From: an uncultured Spartobacteria bacterium
Lineage (GTDB): Bacteria; Verrucomicrobiota; Verrucomicrobiia; Chthoniobacterales; Terrimicrobiaceae
DNA: 13,479 nucleotides
NCBI GenBank assembly: GCA_903915315.1
Contig: CAIWSO010000501.1
Coordinates: forward strand, 1 to 13,479
Direction of reading: 5' to 3'
Both the position numbers and the translations under genes were made by a program. Positions 6,641-12,588 of the stretch are shown piece by piece (position 1 is the stretch's first letter; each line of letters starts with the position of its first letter). The notes beneath the pieces were generated by a model that ran no database searches, was not told the DNA's origin, and saw nothing but the letters and a program-made list of their open reading frames with translations.

Positions 6641-6656
6641 TATCTTGCGCTAAGCT
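6629..6656 (+). promoter_or_regulatory. Possible promoter for the small membrane protein gene
   Basis: TTGAAA (6629-6634), a 16-base spacer and TAAGCT (6651-6656) form a weak sigma-70-type match. Transcription would start near 6663, only a few bases before the ATG at 6666, so the mRNA could be nearly leaderless. No Shine-Dalgarno site precedes that ATG, which fits. Confidence 0.3.
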
Positions 6657-6665
6657 TCAACGATC

Positions 6666-6950
6666 ATGTCACAACTCTCTCTGGACAAATTTGGCGAGAA
6701 TCTCCCGGTATCCGGGATTGTTGGGTTTTCGCAGGTCGCCATCGGACTCGGCGCTGGATTTCTGGTGGCCGAAAGCATTGGTCAAAATGCCCGCCGCAGC
6801 GCTGGCATCGCCCTCGTCGGATTGGGTGTCGCCGCGCTTGTGCCGATCATCTGGGGCATCACCTCGAAGATCAGCTCACGCCCCGAATCCTCCCGCGCGA
6901 TGCGTAAACGCCTCGAAGGAATCCGGGGAGAATACGACGCTGCCCAGTAG
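6666..6950 (+). CDS. Small hypothetical membrane protein with two predicted helices
   Basis: I do not recognise a family for this 94-residue protein. It has two hydrophobic, glycine-rich segments, about 16-36 (GIVGFSQVAIGLGAGFLVA) and about 46-68 (AGIALVGLGVAALVPIIWG), joined by a short basic turn (QNARRS). A charged C-terminal tail follows, rich in Arg, Lys and Glu. The turn and tail charges suggest both ends and the tail could lie differently across the membrane, but topology cannot be fixed by eye. It lies between the divergent ruvX and maf, in the same direction as maf with a 21-base gap. The maf ribosome site lies in that gap, so the two are likely co-transcribed. Coding status rests on frame, hydrophobic pattern and tight spacing. 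Confidence 0.65.
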   Translation: MSQLSLDKFGENLPVSGIVGFSQVAIGLGAGFLVAESIGQNARRSAGIALVGLGVAALVPIIWGITSKISSRPESSRAMRKRLEGIRGEYDAAQ

Positions 6951-6960
6951 CGGCTTGCTC

Positions 6961-6966
6961 GGAGGG
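6961..6966 (+). promoter_or_regulatory. Strong Shine-Dalgarno site that fixes the maf TTG start
   Basis: GGAGGG sits 5 bases before the TTG at 6972. It is the best ribosome site seen in the window, where most genes have none, and it supports the TTG as the real start of maf. Confidence 0.75.
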
Positions 6967-6971
6967 TTGTC

Positions 6972-7553
6972 TTGACTCGTCCGCGTCTCATTTTGGCATC
7001 CGCGTCGCCGCGTCGCCGCGATCTTCTTTCGGACGCGGGTTATGATGTCTTGATCGCCGCCTCGGATGTTGAGGAGATGGATTCGTGTCATGAAGGGCCA
7101 GAGGCCTTGGCTGTCATCAACGCGAAGCGCAAGTGGAATGCCGTCGCGCCTCAATACCCAAACGAAATCGTGGTTGCGGCGGATACCGTGGTTTGGCTGG
7201 ATGGACGTTTTTACGGAAAGCCCGTGGATTTTGCCGAGGCTACGGAGATGCTCACGGATTTTTCCGGTCGCACGCACCAAGTGGTCACGGGAGTCGTCTT
7301 GGGTCGAGCGGGAGAGGGGATTCAGGAGTTTGCCGAGGTGACCTGGGTCACATTTCATACTCTCGCTGAAGATGAGATTGCGGCCTATTTGAAATCCATT
7401 CACCCGCTCGACAAGGCCGGTGCTTATGCCGCGCAGGACGACAACGGCAGGCTGATCGCCAAGGTTGACGGCTCTATCTCAAATGTCATCGGCCTCCCGA
7501 TGGAAAAGCTGGGCGCTTTTCTTGCCTCCGAAAATTACCGGCGGCAGAAGTAG
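6972..7553 (+). CDS. maf: Maf family nucleoside triphosphate pyrophosphatase
   Basis: The 193-residue enzyme hydrolyses nucleoside triphosphates to monophosphates and pyrophosphate. Maf proteins act on dTTP/UTP or on modified nucleotides, and the subtype is not settled here. Motifs are LILASASPRRRDLL (6-19, phosphate binding), AADTVVW (69-75, with D71 as the likely catalytic acid), YGKP (81-84), SGRTHQVVTGV (98-108), DKAGAYAAQD (147-156) and NVIGLPM (171-177). The arrangement is closest in my judgement to the YhdE-type dTTP/UTP pyrophosphatase. It starts at TTG, supported by GGAGGG 5 bases upstream, and the N terminus then matches the family exactly. Its last 19 bases overlap the end of the convergent methyltransferase gene. 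Confidence 0.93.
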   Translation: MTRPRLILASASPRRRDLLSDAGYDVLIAASDVEEMDSCHEGPEALAVINAKRKWNAVAPQYPNEIVVAADTVVWLDGRFYGKPVDFAEATEMLTDFSGRTHQVVTGVVLGRAGEGIQEFAEVTWVTFHTLAEDEIAAYLKSIHPLDKAGAYAAQDDNGRLIAKVDGSISNVIGLPMEKLGAFLASENYRRQK

Positions 7554-8107
7554 ATAAAGGCGGGCGGGAAATTCTGCATCACCACGGGGGTTCGCTGGAC
7601 ATCGCTAAAGATGCGTTCCAGATTCGCTCGGAAGCGACGTCCCGATCTCAAGCGGTGTGGCCCGTAATACGCGAAGGTCGTGAAAATCCCCCCCTCGATG
7701 AGCGCGCCATGAATCTGATCCAAGATCGAGCATTGCAAGGTTTGGTCAAAAACCGCCCATGGCAAACCGGATAAAATCGCGCTCGGTCGTGGGATGTTTT
7801 CCGAGTCGAGATGGTTCTGCAGATCGGTGGCGCAGCCTTCTATGATTCTTGCCTGAGGAAATTTGCGTGAGACCGACCGCGCGAGATCGGGGCTTTTTTC
7901 AATGGCCGTGAATCGGGCGCCGGGGGCGAGACTTTCGAGAATGTGGCCTGTGAATGCGCCTGTACCTGGTCCTAACTCCACCACGCTATGGGCGGATTGA
8001 ATCGCGGACGTGCTAACCATGGCCTTCGCAAGCCAAGGTGAGGACGGCCAAATAGCGCCGACCGTGGTCGGTGCTTGGATCAGGGCCTTAAAGAAGCCGA
8101 ATGACAT
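7535..8107 (-). CDS. Phospholipid N-methyltransferase-like SAM methyltransferase
   Basis: The 190-residue protein resembles PmtA-type phospholipid N-methyltransferases (COG3963-like), which are related to rRNA adenine dimethylases. The N terminus FFKALIQAPTTVGAIWPSSPWLAKAM is the family's characteristic opening. Motif I for S-adenosylmethionine is VVELGPGTGAFT (42-53), the acidic end of the next strand is E70 in AIEKS, and SGLPW (113-117) sits where the N6/phospholipid methyltransferases have their catalytic-site loop. Methylation of phosphatidylethanolamine is the likely role but is inferred. There is no membrane helix. The ATG at 8107 is chosen because AAGG lies 8 bases upstream and the family begins there; a reading to 8143 adds 12 residues. 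The 3' end overlaps maf by 19 bases. Confidence 0.8.
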   Translation of the reverse strand: MSFGFFKALIQAPTTVGAIWPSSPWLAKAMVSTSAIQSAHSVVELGPGTGAFTGHILESLAPGARFTAIEKSPDLARSVSRKFPQARIIEGCATDLQNHLDSENIPRPSAILSGLPWAVFDQTLQCSILDQIHGALIEGGIFTTFAYYGPHRLRSGRRFRANLERIFSDVQRTPVVMQNFPPAFIYFCRR

Positions 8108-8196
8108 GGCGCAGACCTTGGTTCGGCATTCGGTGGAGCGCAATCTTAAAAGTTTTTTCCATTCGAGAATAAAAACGCATTTGCTATCGTGCTGAG
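8108..8196. other. Divergent gap between the methyltransferase and PBP2 genes
   Basis: These 89 bases must hold the promoters of both divergent genes. An A/T-rich patch lies at about 8151-8180, but I do not see a convincing -35/-10 pair on either strand, nor a strong palindrome. PBP2 has at most a weak GAG before its ATG. Confidence 0.4.
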
Positions 8197-10095
8197 ATGA
8201 AATTTTGCAAGTACGCCTTGTTCCTTCTGTTTCCGGCCATCCTTATGGCTAGAGATACGATGATTGATAATACGGGAATCGTGGAAAATCCGAAACCCAC
8301 ATGGGAGACACAAAAGAAGGCCCGCACGTTTTCGCTCCTCATTCCCGCACCACGCGGCCAAATCACCGATCGCAACGGACTTCCCCTCGCGCAAAATCGC
8401 GTGAGCTACAATCTCGCCATCATTTTTCCGACTCCCTTAGACTGGGCAGACGAAAAAATCGTTTCCTTTGCTCGCCGCCAGATCGCGATTTCCAGCAGTC
8501 TCATCAATCGTGACATGAAGGTGCCCGATGCCACGATTTTGAATCATTACAAGAACCGGGGCGTCCTGCCGATGGACATCGCCGAGGATCTCTTGCCGCG
8601 CGAAATCACCAACCTCCAAAAAAACATGCCGCCCGATCAGGTGCTCAGGCAGACCTATGTGCGATTCTATCCAAGCGGTCTCCTTGCCGCGCACATCATC
8701 GGCTACACAGGTCAGCAAGCTCCGCTGTCCGCGAGACCTATTGAGAACAATGATCTCATCTTCCCCGAGAGCGAGGGCAGGGAAGGGCTGGAACAGATTT
8801 TCGACAAGGAACTGCGCGGTCAACCCGGTCTTCTGCAAATCACCTTCGGCCAGGATGGAAAAAAAGCCTCCGAGCGAATCGCCCGCCAGCCCGTGCCGGG
8901 ATACAACGTCATCACCACACTGGATGTGAACGTGCAGGAGATTTGTGAAAAAACGCTCGCAAAAAATGCCAAGCGTGGAGCGATGGTCGTGATGGATCCG
9001 AATAGCGGTGAGATCTTGGCGATGGCGTCCTATCCGGCATTCAATCCCAATGACTTTGTTCCGACCATCAAGCAAAGTGTTTTTTCAGCCTATTCCAATG
9101 ACCCCGCTGACCCGCTTGTTCCGAGGGCGTTCCGCTCGGCCTATCCCCCGGGCTCGACGTTCAAAACCTTTGTGGGCCTCGCTGCGCTGAACTCCGGACT
9201 CATCAAAACCGACGAGGTTTTTTTCTGCCCCAAGGAATTTGCTGTCGGCAACCATGTCTTCAAAAACTGGAAGAAAGTGGATGCTGGGCGCTTGAATTTC
9301 AAAGAGGCGCTCACGCAGTCGTGTAACACTTGGTTTTATCAAGCGGGGCTCAAGATCGGCCCAGATCCCATCATACAGTATGCCACGCAACTCGGTCTCG
9401 GTCGTCGCACCGGCATCCCGCTGAGGTCCGAGGCCGCCGGCAACATTCCGAATGACGATTACATGCAGCGCGTGCACAAGCGCACTATCAAAGGCGGCGA
9501 TGTGGCGAATATGTCGATTGGGCAAGGAGACATTCTCATCAGTCCGCTTCAGATGACTCAGGCCATGGCGGTCGTGGCGAATGGCGGGGTGGTTCATCAG
9601 GCCCGACTTGTTCTCCAGGTCCAGACGATTGATAACAAGGTCATCGCCGCCTACCCCGATCGTATTCGCGAGGAGATTCCTGTGTCGCCGATTGTTCGTG
9701 ATGAAATGCGCCGGGCCCTTGTGGCTGTGACGAGTGATGGTCAAGGCACCGCGCATAGTGCGAAAGTCAAAGGGATCGATGTGGCAGGTAAGACCGGAAC
9801 GGCGCAATGGGGGCCGACTGATCGTCAGCGTATCGCAGCATGGTTCACGGGATTCATGCCCGCCGCCGAGCCGCGCTACGCCTTCACCGCGCTCTATGAA
9901 GGCGAGCCTAATGACCAATCGGTCCATGGCGGTTCCCACGCGGCTCCGCTCATCGGAAAAGCCTTTCGCGAAATTTACCACCCCAAAAAAGCCGCCTCGA
10001 AAGAAGCCGCGACATCGCCGGTGGCGACAACGCCCATTCCCGAGGATGAATCCAATCCTGCTCCCGAGCCAGTGCCCGTGGATCAGTCGAATTGA
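8197..10095 (+). CDS. mrdA: Penicillin-binding protein 2 (elongation-type transpeptidase)
   Basis: The 632-residue class B PBP cross-links peptidoglycan during cell elongation. The N terminus (about 5-18) is a short hydrophobic stretch. The dimerisation domain follows, starting with PRGQITDRNGLPLAQN (52-67), then FYPSGLLAAHIIGYTG (158-172) and the GREGLEQIFDKELRGQPG block (194-211), both PBP2 marks. The transpeptidase motifs are complete: SxxK with S320 and K323 (PPGSTFKTF), SCN at 375-377, and KTGT at 532-535. The last 35 residues are a Lys/Ala/Pro/Glu-rich tail with low complexity. The N terminus has almost no cytoplasmic part before its hydrophobic stretch (MKFCKYALFLLFPAILMARD), so an upstream start or a cleavable signal is possible. 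No rodA lies next to it. The downstream neighbour is an HU gene with its own likely promoter. Confidence 0.93.
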   Translation: MKFCKYALFLLFPAILMARDTMIDNTGIVENPKPTWETQKKARTFSLLIPAPRGQITDRNGLPLAQNRVSYNLAIIFPTPLDWADEKIVSFARRQIAISSSLINRDMKVPDATILNHYKNRGVLPMDIAEDLLPREITNLQKNMPPDQVLRQTYVRFYPSGLLAAHIIGYTGQQAPLSARPIENNDLIFPESEGREGLEQIFDKELRGQPGLLQITFGQDGKKASERIARQPVPGYNVITTLDVNVQEICEKTLAKNAKRGAMVVMDPNSGEILAMASYPAFNPNDFVPTIKQSVFSAYSNDPADPLVPRAFRSAYPPGSTFKTFVGLAALNSGLIKTDEVFFCPKEFAVGNHVFKNWKKVDAGRLNFKEALTQSCNTWFYQAGLKIGPDPIIQYATQLGLGRRTGIPLRSEAAGNIPNDDYMQRVHKRTIKGGDVANMSIGQGDILISPLQMTQAMAVVANGGVVHQARLVLQVQTIDNKVIAAYPDRIREEIPVSPIVRDEMRRALVAVTSDGQGTAHSAKVKGIDVAGKTGTAQWGPTDRQRIAAWFTGFMPAAEPRYAFTALYEGEPNDQSVHGGSHAAPLIGKAFREIYHPKKAASKEAATSPVATTPIPEDESNPAPEPVPVDQSN

Positions 10096-10124
10096 TCGAC
10101 CGTATCAAATAAATAGAGCTTCGC

Positions 10125-10153
10125 TTGACAGGTCATGCCGAATTTGCTGCTCT
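10125..10153 (+). promoter_or_regulatory. Possible promoter for the HU gene
   Basis: A perfect TTGACA (10125-10130) lies 30 bases after the PBP2 stop. With a 17-base spacer the -10 position reads TGCTCT (10148-10153), a poor match, so the start site is unsure. An A-rich leader of about 40 bases leads to the HU ATG. Confidence 0.4.
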
Positions 10154-10202
10154 TGAATCGTTAGCCGTTTAATCGACAACAACAAAATAAAACCCACAAA
10201 AC

Positions 10203-10472
10203 ATGAACAAAGTTGAACTCACAGTAGCAGTACAAAAAACACTCGACTCCACCAAAGCGGATGCCGAGCGCGCAGTGAACGCCGTCATCGATGGCATCAA
10301 GCTTGGAGTCAAAAAAACAAAGACCGTCCAACTCATTGGATTCGGTACTTTCAAAATCAGCAACCGCAAAGCCCGTGCCGGTGTGAATCCCAAGACTGGT
10401 GCAAAAATCAAAATCAAGGCTTCCAAGACTGTGAAGTTTGTTCCTGGCAAAGCTTTCAAAGCCGCGATCTAA
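10203..10472 (+). CDS. hup: HU-family DNA-binding protein
   Basis: The 89-residue protein has the HU/IHF size and layout. An N-terminal helical part (about 1-40) with regular charged residues is followed by IGFGTFKISNRKARAG (45-60), then NPKTGAKIKI (62-71), which contains the DNA-intercalating proline P63. The C-terminal SKTVKFVPGKAFKAAI completes the fold. HU proteins bend and compact DNA, probably as dimers; whether this is a homodimeric HU or a sequence-specific IHF-like subunit is not clear. There is no ribosome site before the ATG, only an A/C-rich leader. It is transcribed alone, with a promoter-like sequence upstream and a strong terminator downstream. The DNA is richer in AAA codons than its neighbours, which suits a highly expressed basic protein. 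Confidence 0.93.
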   Translation: MNKVELTVAVQKTLDSTKADAERAVNAVIDGIKLGVKKTKTVQLIGFGTFKISNRKARAGVNPKTGAKIKIKASKTVKFVPGKAFKAAI

Positions 10473-10486
10473 TTTCCCCTCCGCAT

Positions 10487-10502
10487 CAGCCCGCAAGGGC
10501 TG
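10487..10502 (+). other. Short GNRA-loop hairpin after HU
   Basis: CAGCCC-GCAA-GGGCTG is a perfect 6-base stem closed by a GCAA (GNRA) tetraloop, 15 bases after the HU stop and just before the main terminator. In RNA this would be a stable hairpin, possibly protecting the 3' end or acting with the terminator. Confidence 0.5.
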
Positions 10503-10511
10503 TGGAAGAGG

Positions 10512-10548
10512 CCCGTTCTGCTTAACAGCAGAACGGGTTTTTCGTTTT
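10512..10548 (+). terminator. Strong intrinsic terminator of the HU transcript
   Basis: A perfect 10-base stem CCCGTTCTGC / GCAGAACGGG (10512-10521 and 10528-10537) with a 6-base TTAACA loop is followed by TTTTTCGTTTT. This is a textbook rho-independent terminator on the plus strand. Confidence 0.93.
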
Positions 10549-10576
10549 AATCCTGACTCGGAGTGGAGCGCTTAAT

Positions 10577-10604
10577 GAAACGAAAACAACGTGCGATATG
10601 CACG
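10577..10604 (-). terminator. Weak candidate terminator for the phhB transcript
   Basis: On the minus strand, past the phhB stop, CGTGC-ATATC-GCACG (10590-10604) forms a 5-base stem and is followed by the T-rich TTGTTTTCGTTT. A second small stem, AAGTCG-CTTA-CGACTT (10607-10622), overlaps the phhB stop. Both are weak compared with the HU terminator. Confidence 0.4.
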
Positions 10605-10620
10605 CCAAGTCGTAAGCGAC

Positions 10621-10917
10621 TTAGTCCTGATACACGGTGGCGAGTTGCTGGATTTTTCGCGCGAGGAGGATGTCCTTGTCCGTGACGCAGTCGGAATCGT
10701 GTGAGACGAGGTTGATACGAACAACATTGAAGGAGTTCGACCAATCCGGATGATGGTTCATTTTTTCCGCCTCCAGAGCTACGGCCGTCATGAAGGAGAA
10801 TGCCTGAACGAAGTTTTTAAACTGGAACTCTGAACAAAGCCGCCCTTCAAGATAATCCCAACCTGGAAGGATTTTGACAGCGTCATTCAACTCTTCTTTT
10901 TTGAGGGGATGGTCCAT
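10621..10917 (-). CDS. phhB: Pterin-4a-carbinolamine dehydratase
   Basis: The 98-residue protein matches PCD/DCoH, which dehydrates 4a-hydroxytetrahydropterin in pterin recycling. The signature is EKMNHHPDW (51-59) followed by the VVRINLVSHDS strand (65-75) and TDKDILLARKIQQL at the C terminus. The two histidines at 55-56 and H73 are the usual active-site residues. Where the family commonly has a THDxxGLT run, this protein has SHDSDCVT. No aromatic amino acid hydroxylase is in the window, so the substrate source is unknown; such stand-alone PCDs are common and sometimes serve molybdopterin metabolism. It lies downstream of the HpnD-like gene with a 62-base gap, same strand, and could share its transcript. 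Confidence 0.9.
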   Translation of the reverse strand: MDHPLKKEELNDAVKILPGWDYLEGRLCSEFQFKNFVQAFSFMTAVALEAEKMNHHPDWSNSFNVVRINLVSHDSDCVTDKDILLARKIQQLATVYQD

Positions 10918-10979
10918 AAGCGTATTTCATTGCATGCTTTTCATATAAAGCAAGTCGCGAGAGATGGTGCTCGACGGGA

Positions 10980-11783
10980 TTAAGGGGATTTTTGAAGGGA
11001 GACACGCACGGCTAGGGCTAGCTTTTCCAGCGTATGGAGACGGTGGCGTGATCGAAAAACTGGGAAGCTATCGCGCTCTAAACGGCTGAGGATTTTCTCG
11101 TAAACAGCTCGCATGATGCGCGCGGGTAAAAGCGCAGAAAAATCGCTCGTCGGGGCTTCGGCGGCGGCGAAGTGGGATCGGGCTCGCGCAGCCCCGGTGC
11201 GCATCAGAGGTAGAAATCCTTTTCCGGGTGTTTGGTCCAGGATCTCCTTGGCGGTGACGTTGTGGCGATCCATGGCCTCTAGCGGGAGGTAGATTCGTCC
11301 TTGGCGGGCGTCCTCGCCGACATCCCTCAGGATGTTCGTCCACTGCAGTGCATGTCCGAGGTGGACGGCGTAGTTTTCGCTGGCTGGATCGCTGCATCCA
11401 AAAATGCGGATCGAGACCAGGCCCACAGCACAAGCCACGCACCAGCAATATTCCTCCAACTCCGCGAAGGTGGCGTAAAAGCGGGGCTCAATATCCATGG
11501 CGCAACCGCGCACCACGGCTTGAAGTAAACTTCTGTCAATTGTATGCCGTTGCAGGAGGGACTCGAGTTCCGGAGGCCATTTTTCGGCCTCCAGCCAAGC
11601 ATCGAGGAGGCGACGCTTTTCGTCCGTGGAGCGCTTGGGGTCGTCGGCGATGTCGTCTATGGTTCTGCAAAATCGGTAGAAAAGAAGCGCATCGCGACGT
11701 CGCTCTGTTGGAAGCCAGAAGAGAGCGAAGGCGAGATGGGAGGACGCAAGGCCCTTTATGGGTGGAAACTCAGGCGCTTTCAT
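10980..11783 (-). CDS. hpnD: Squalene/phytoene synthase family protein, HpnD-like
   Basis: The 267-residue protein is a trans-prenyltransferase of the squalene/phytoene synthase family. The first Asp-rich motif is FCRTIDDIADD (38-48), and the second is TNILRDVGEDARQGRIYLP (149-167), with D154 and D158 placed for diphosphate-bound magnesium. YCWCVACAVGLVSIRIFG (112-129) and the LLPARIMRAVYEKIL segment (218-232) are closest, by eye, to HpnD, the presqualene diphosphate synthase of hopanoid producers. CrtB-type phytoene synthase is an alternative. HpnC and HpnE partners are not in the window. ATG at 11783 overlaps the stop of the upstream ABC-like gene as ATGA (11780-11783), so the two are translationally coupled. 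The enzyme acts on farnesyl diphosphate at the membrane surface. Confidence 0.85.
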   Translation of the reverse strand: MKAPEFPPIKGLASSHLAFALFWLPTERRRDALLFYRFCRTIDDIADDPKRSTDEKRRLLDAWLEAEKWPPELESLLQRHTIDRSLLQAVVRGCAMDIEPRFYATFAELEEYCWCVACAVGLVSIRIFGCSDPASENYAVHLGHALQWTNILRDVGEDARQGRIYLPLEAMDRHNVTAKEILDQTPGKGFLPLMRTGAARARSHFAAAEAPTSDFSALLPARIMRAVYEKILSRLERDSFPVFRSRHRLHTLEKLALAVRVSLQKSP

Positions 11784-12517
11784 GGCGCAGGCCTGGAATG
11801 CAGATTGTCCCCGCTTTCAACAATGCGGTCGGCAAAGGGCAGGAGGTGATTTTTTTCTCCGCTCCAGAGGATGGCCATGCCCTCGTTATCCGCAAGGCAT
11901 CGGACAAGGGGCAGTAAATTAGGGGAGGGCGGGGAAATGGCCACAAGCAGGGGTGGGCGGTGGACGATCGCCCGCGCCAGAGCCACTAGCCATCGGGTGG
12001 AATCATCCAAGTTTCCGACTGGTGTGCCGCAGAGATGCCGGATGCCAGTAAACAGGAGCACCTCGCTTGTGCGCTCGGCGGCGAGATCCTCGCGTTTTCC
12101 GCAGATTCGAAAAAAAGGCATGGCGACATTCTCGGCGACGGTGAATGTCGGCAGCAAGTGGTGATGTGTAAAAAGATAACCGAACGCGCGATCACGAAGT
12201 CGCCAAGCGTCTTTCTCCTCCATCGCGAGCACATCCTCGCCAAGAACACTCAAGGTGCCGCTGGACGGGCGCTCGATCATTCCCAGAGCATTTAATAACG
12301 GAGCGAAATCCCGCCCGCCGCAAAACCCCGTGATTTCACCTGACCGGAAGCTTTCGCTGAATTCCTCGGTCCCGGTGCCATGATCACCACGAGTCGTTCG
12401 AAATGGAATATTTTTGCAGACGAGGGGAGGCATGAAGCTAGTGCGAGAGTGGCACCCCGGAGCAACGGCATCAATTCGTAAAAGAATCTGATTTTTATTT
12501 GTGGAGGAATTTTTCAT
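11780..12517 (-). CDS. Degenerate ABC ATPase-like protein (LolD/MacB-like scaffold, nucleotide-binding motifs lost)
   Basis: The 245-residue frame is intact and aligns along its length with LolD/MacB-type ABC ATPases. Conserved surroundings include the FRSGEITGF strand before the P-loop, LLNALGMIERPSSGTLSVLGEDV after it, FGYLFTHHHLLPTFTVAENVAMP, VALARAIVHRPPLLVA and FADRIVES. Every nucleotide-contacting motif is changed. The Walker A end GKST reads D70-F71-A72-P73, and the Q-loop Gln is Thr117. LSGGE reads LDDST (170-174), Walker B ADEP reads AISP (193-196), the D-loop Asp is lost, and the H-loop TH reads S219-G220. ATP hydrolysis, and probably binding, is not expected. No permease gene is next to it; the nearest partner is the HpnD-like gene, coupled by ATGA. 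A GAGAG lies directly before the ATG. It could be a regulator or scaffold subunit, or a gene in early decay. Confidence 0.75.
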   Translation of the reverse strand: MKNSSTNKNQILLRIDAVAPGCHSRTSFMPPLVCKNIPFRTTRGDHGTGTEEFSESFRSGEITGFCGGRDFAPLLNALGMIERPSSGTLSVLGEDVLAMEEKDAWRLRDRAFGYLFTHHHLLPTFTVAENVAMPFFRICGKREDLAAERTSEVLLFTGIRHLCGTPVGNLDDSTRWLVALARAIVHRPPLLVAISPPSPNLLPLVRCLADNEGMAILWSGEKNHLLPFADRIVESGDNLHSRPAP

Positions 12518-12588
12518 CTCTCGGACGCCTTGAACAAAAAAACAAAACTTACTGGATGAGTTGGGCGGTCGCCTTTAGTATTCCCGCT
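12518..12588. other. Divergent gap between the ABC-like gene and dnaX
   Basis: The 71 bases hold the start signals of both directions. TAGTAT (12576-12581) lies 7 bases before the dnaX GTG and could be a -10 box giving a leaderless mRNA, but no good -35 is seen. An A-rich run lies at 12536-12547. Confidence 0.3.

Noticed and set aside
7000..7019. Short tandem repeat (CGTCGCCG twice) at the start of maf
   Set aside because: It encodes the conserved Ser-Pro-Arg-Arg-Arg of the Maf motif, so it is explained by the protein and is too short to be a repeat element.
9085..9981. Long open frame (298 codons) antisense to PBP2
   Set aside because: It mirrors the codon bias of a strongly supported gene on the other strand, shows no recognisable domain and has no start signals. 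The same applies to the antisense frame at 8437-9075.
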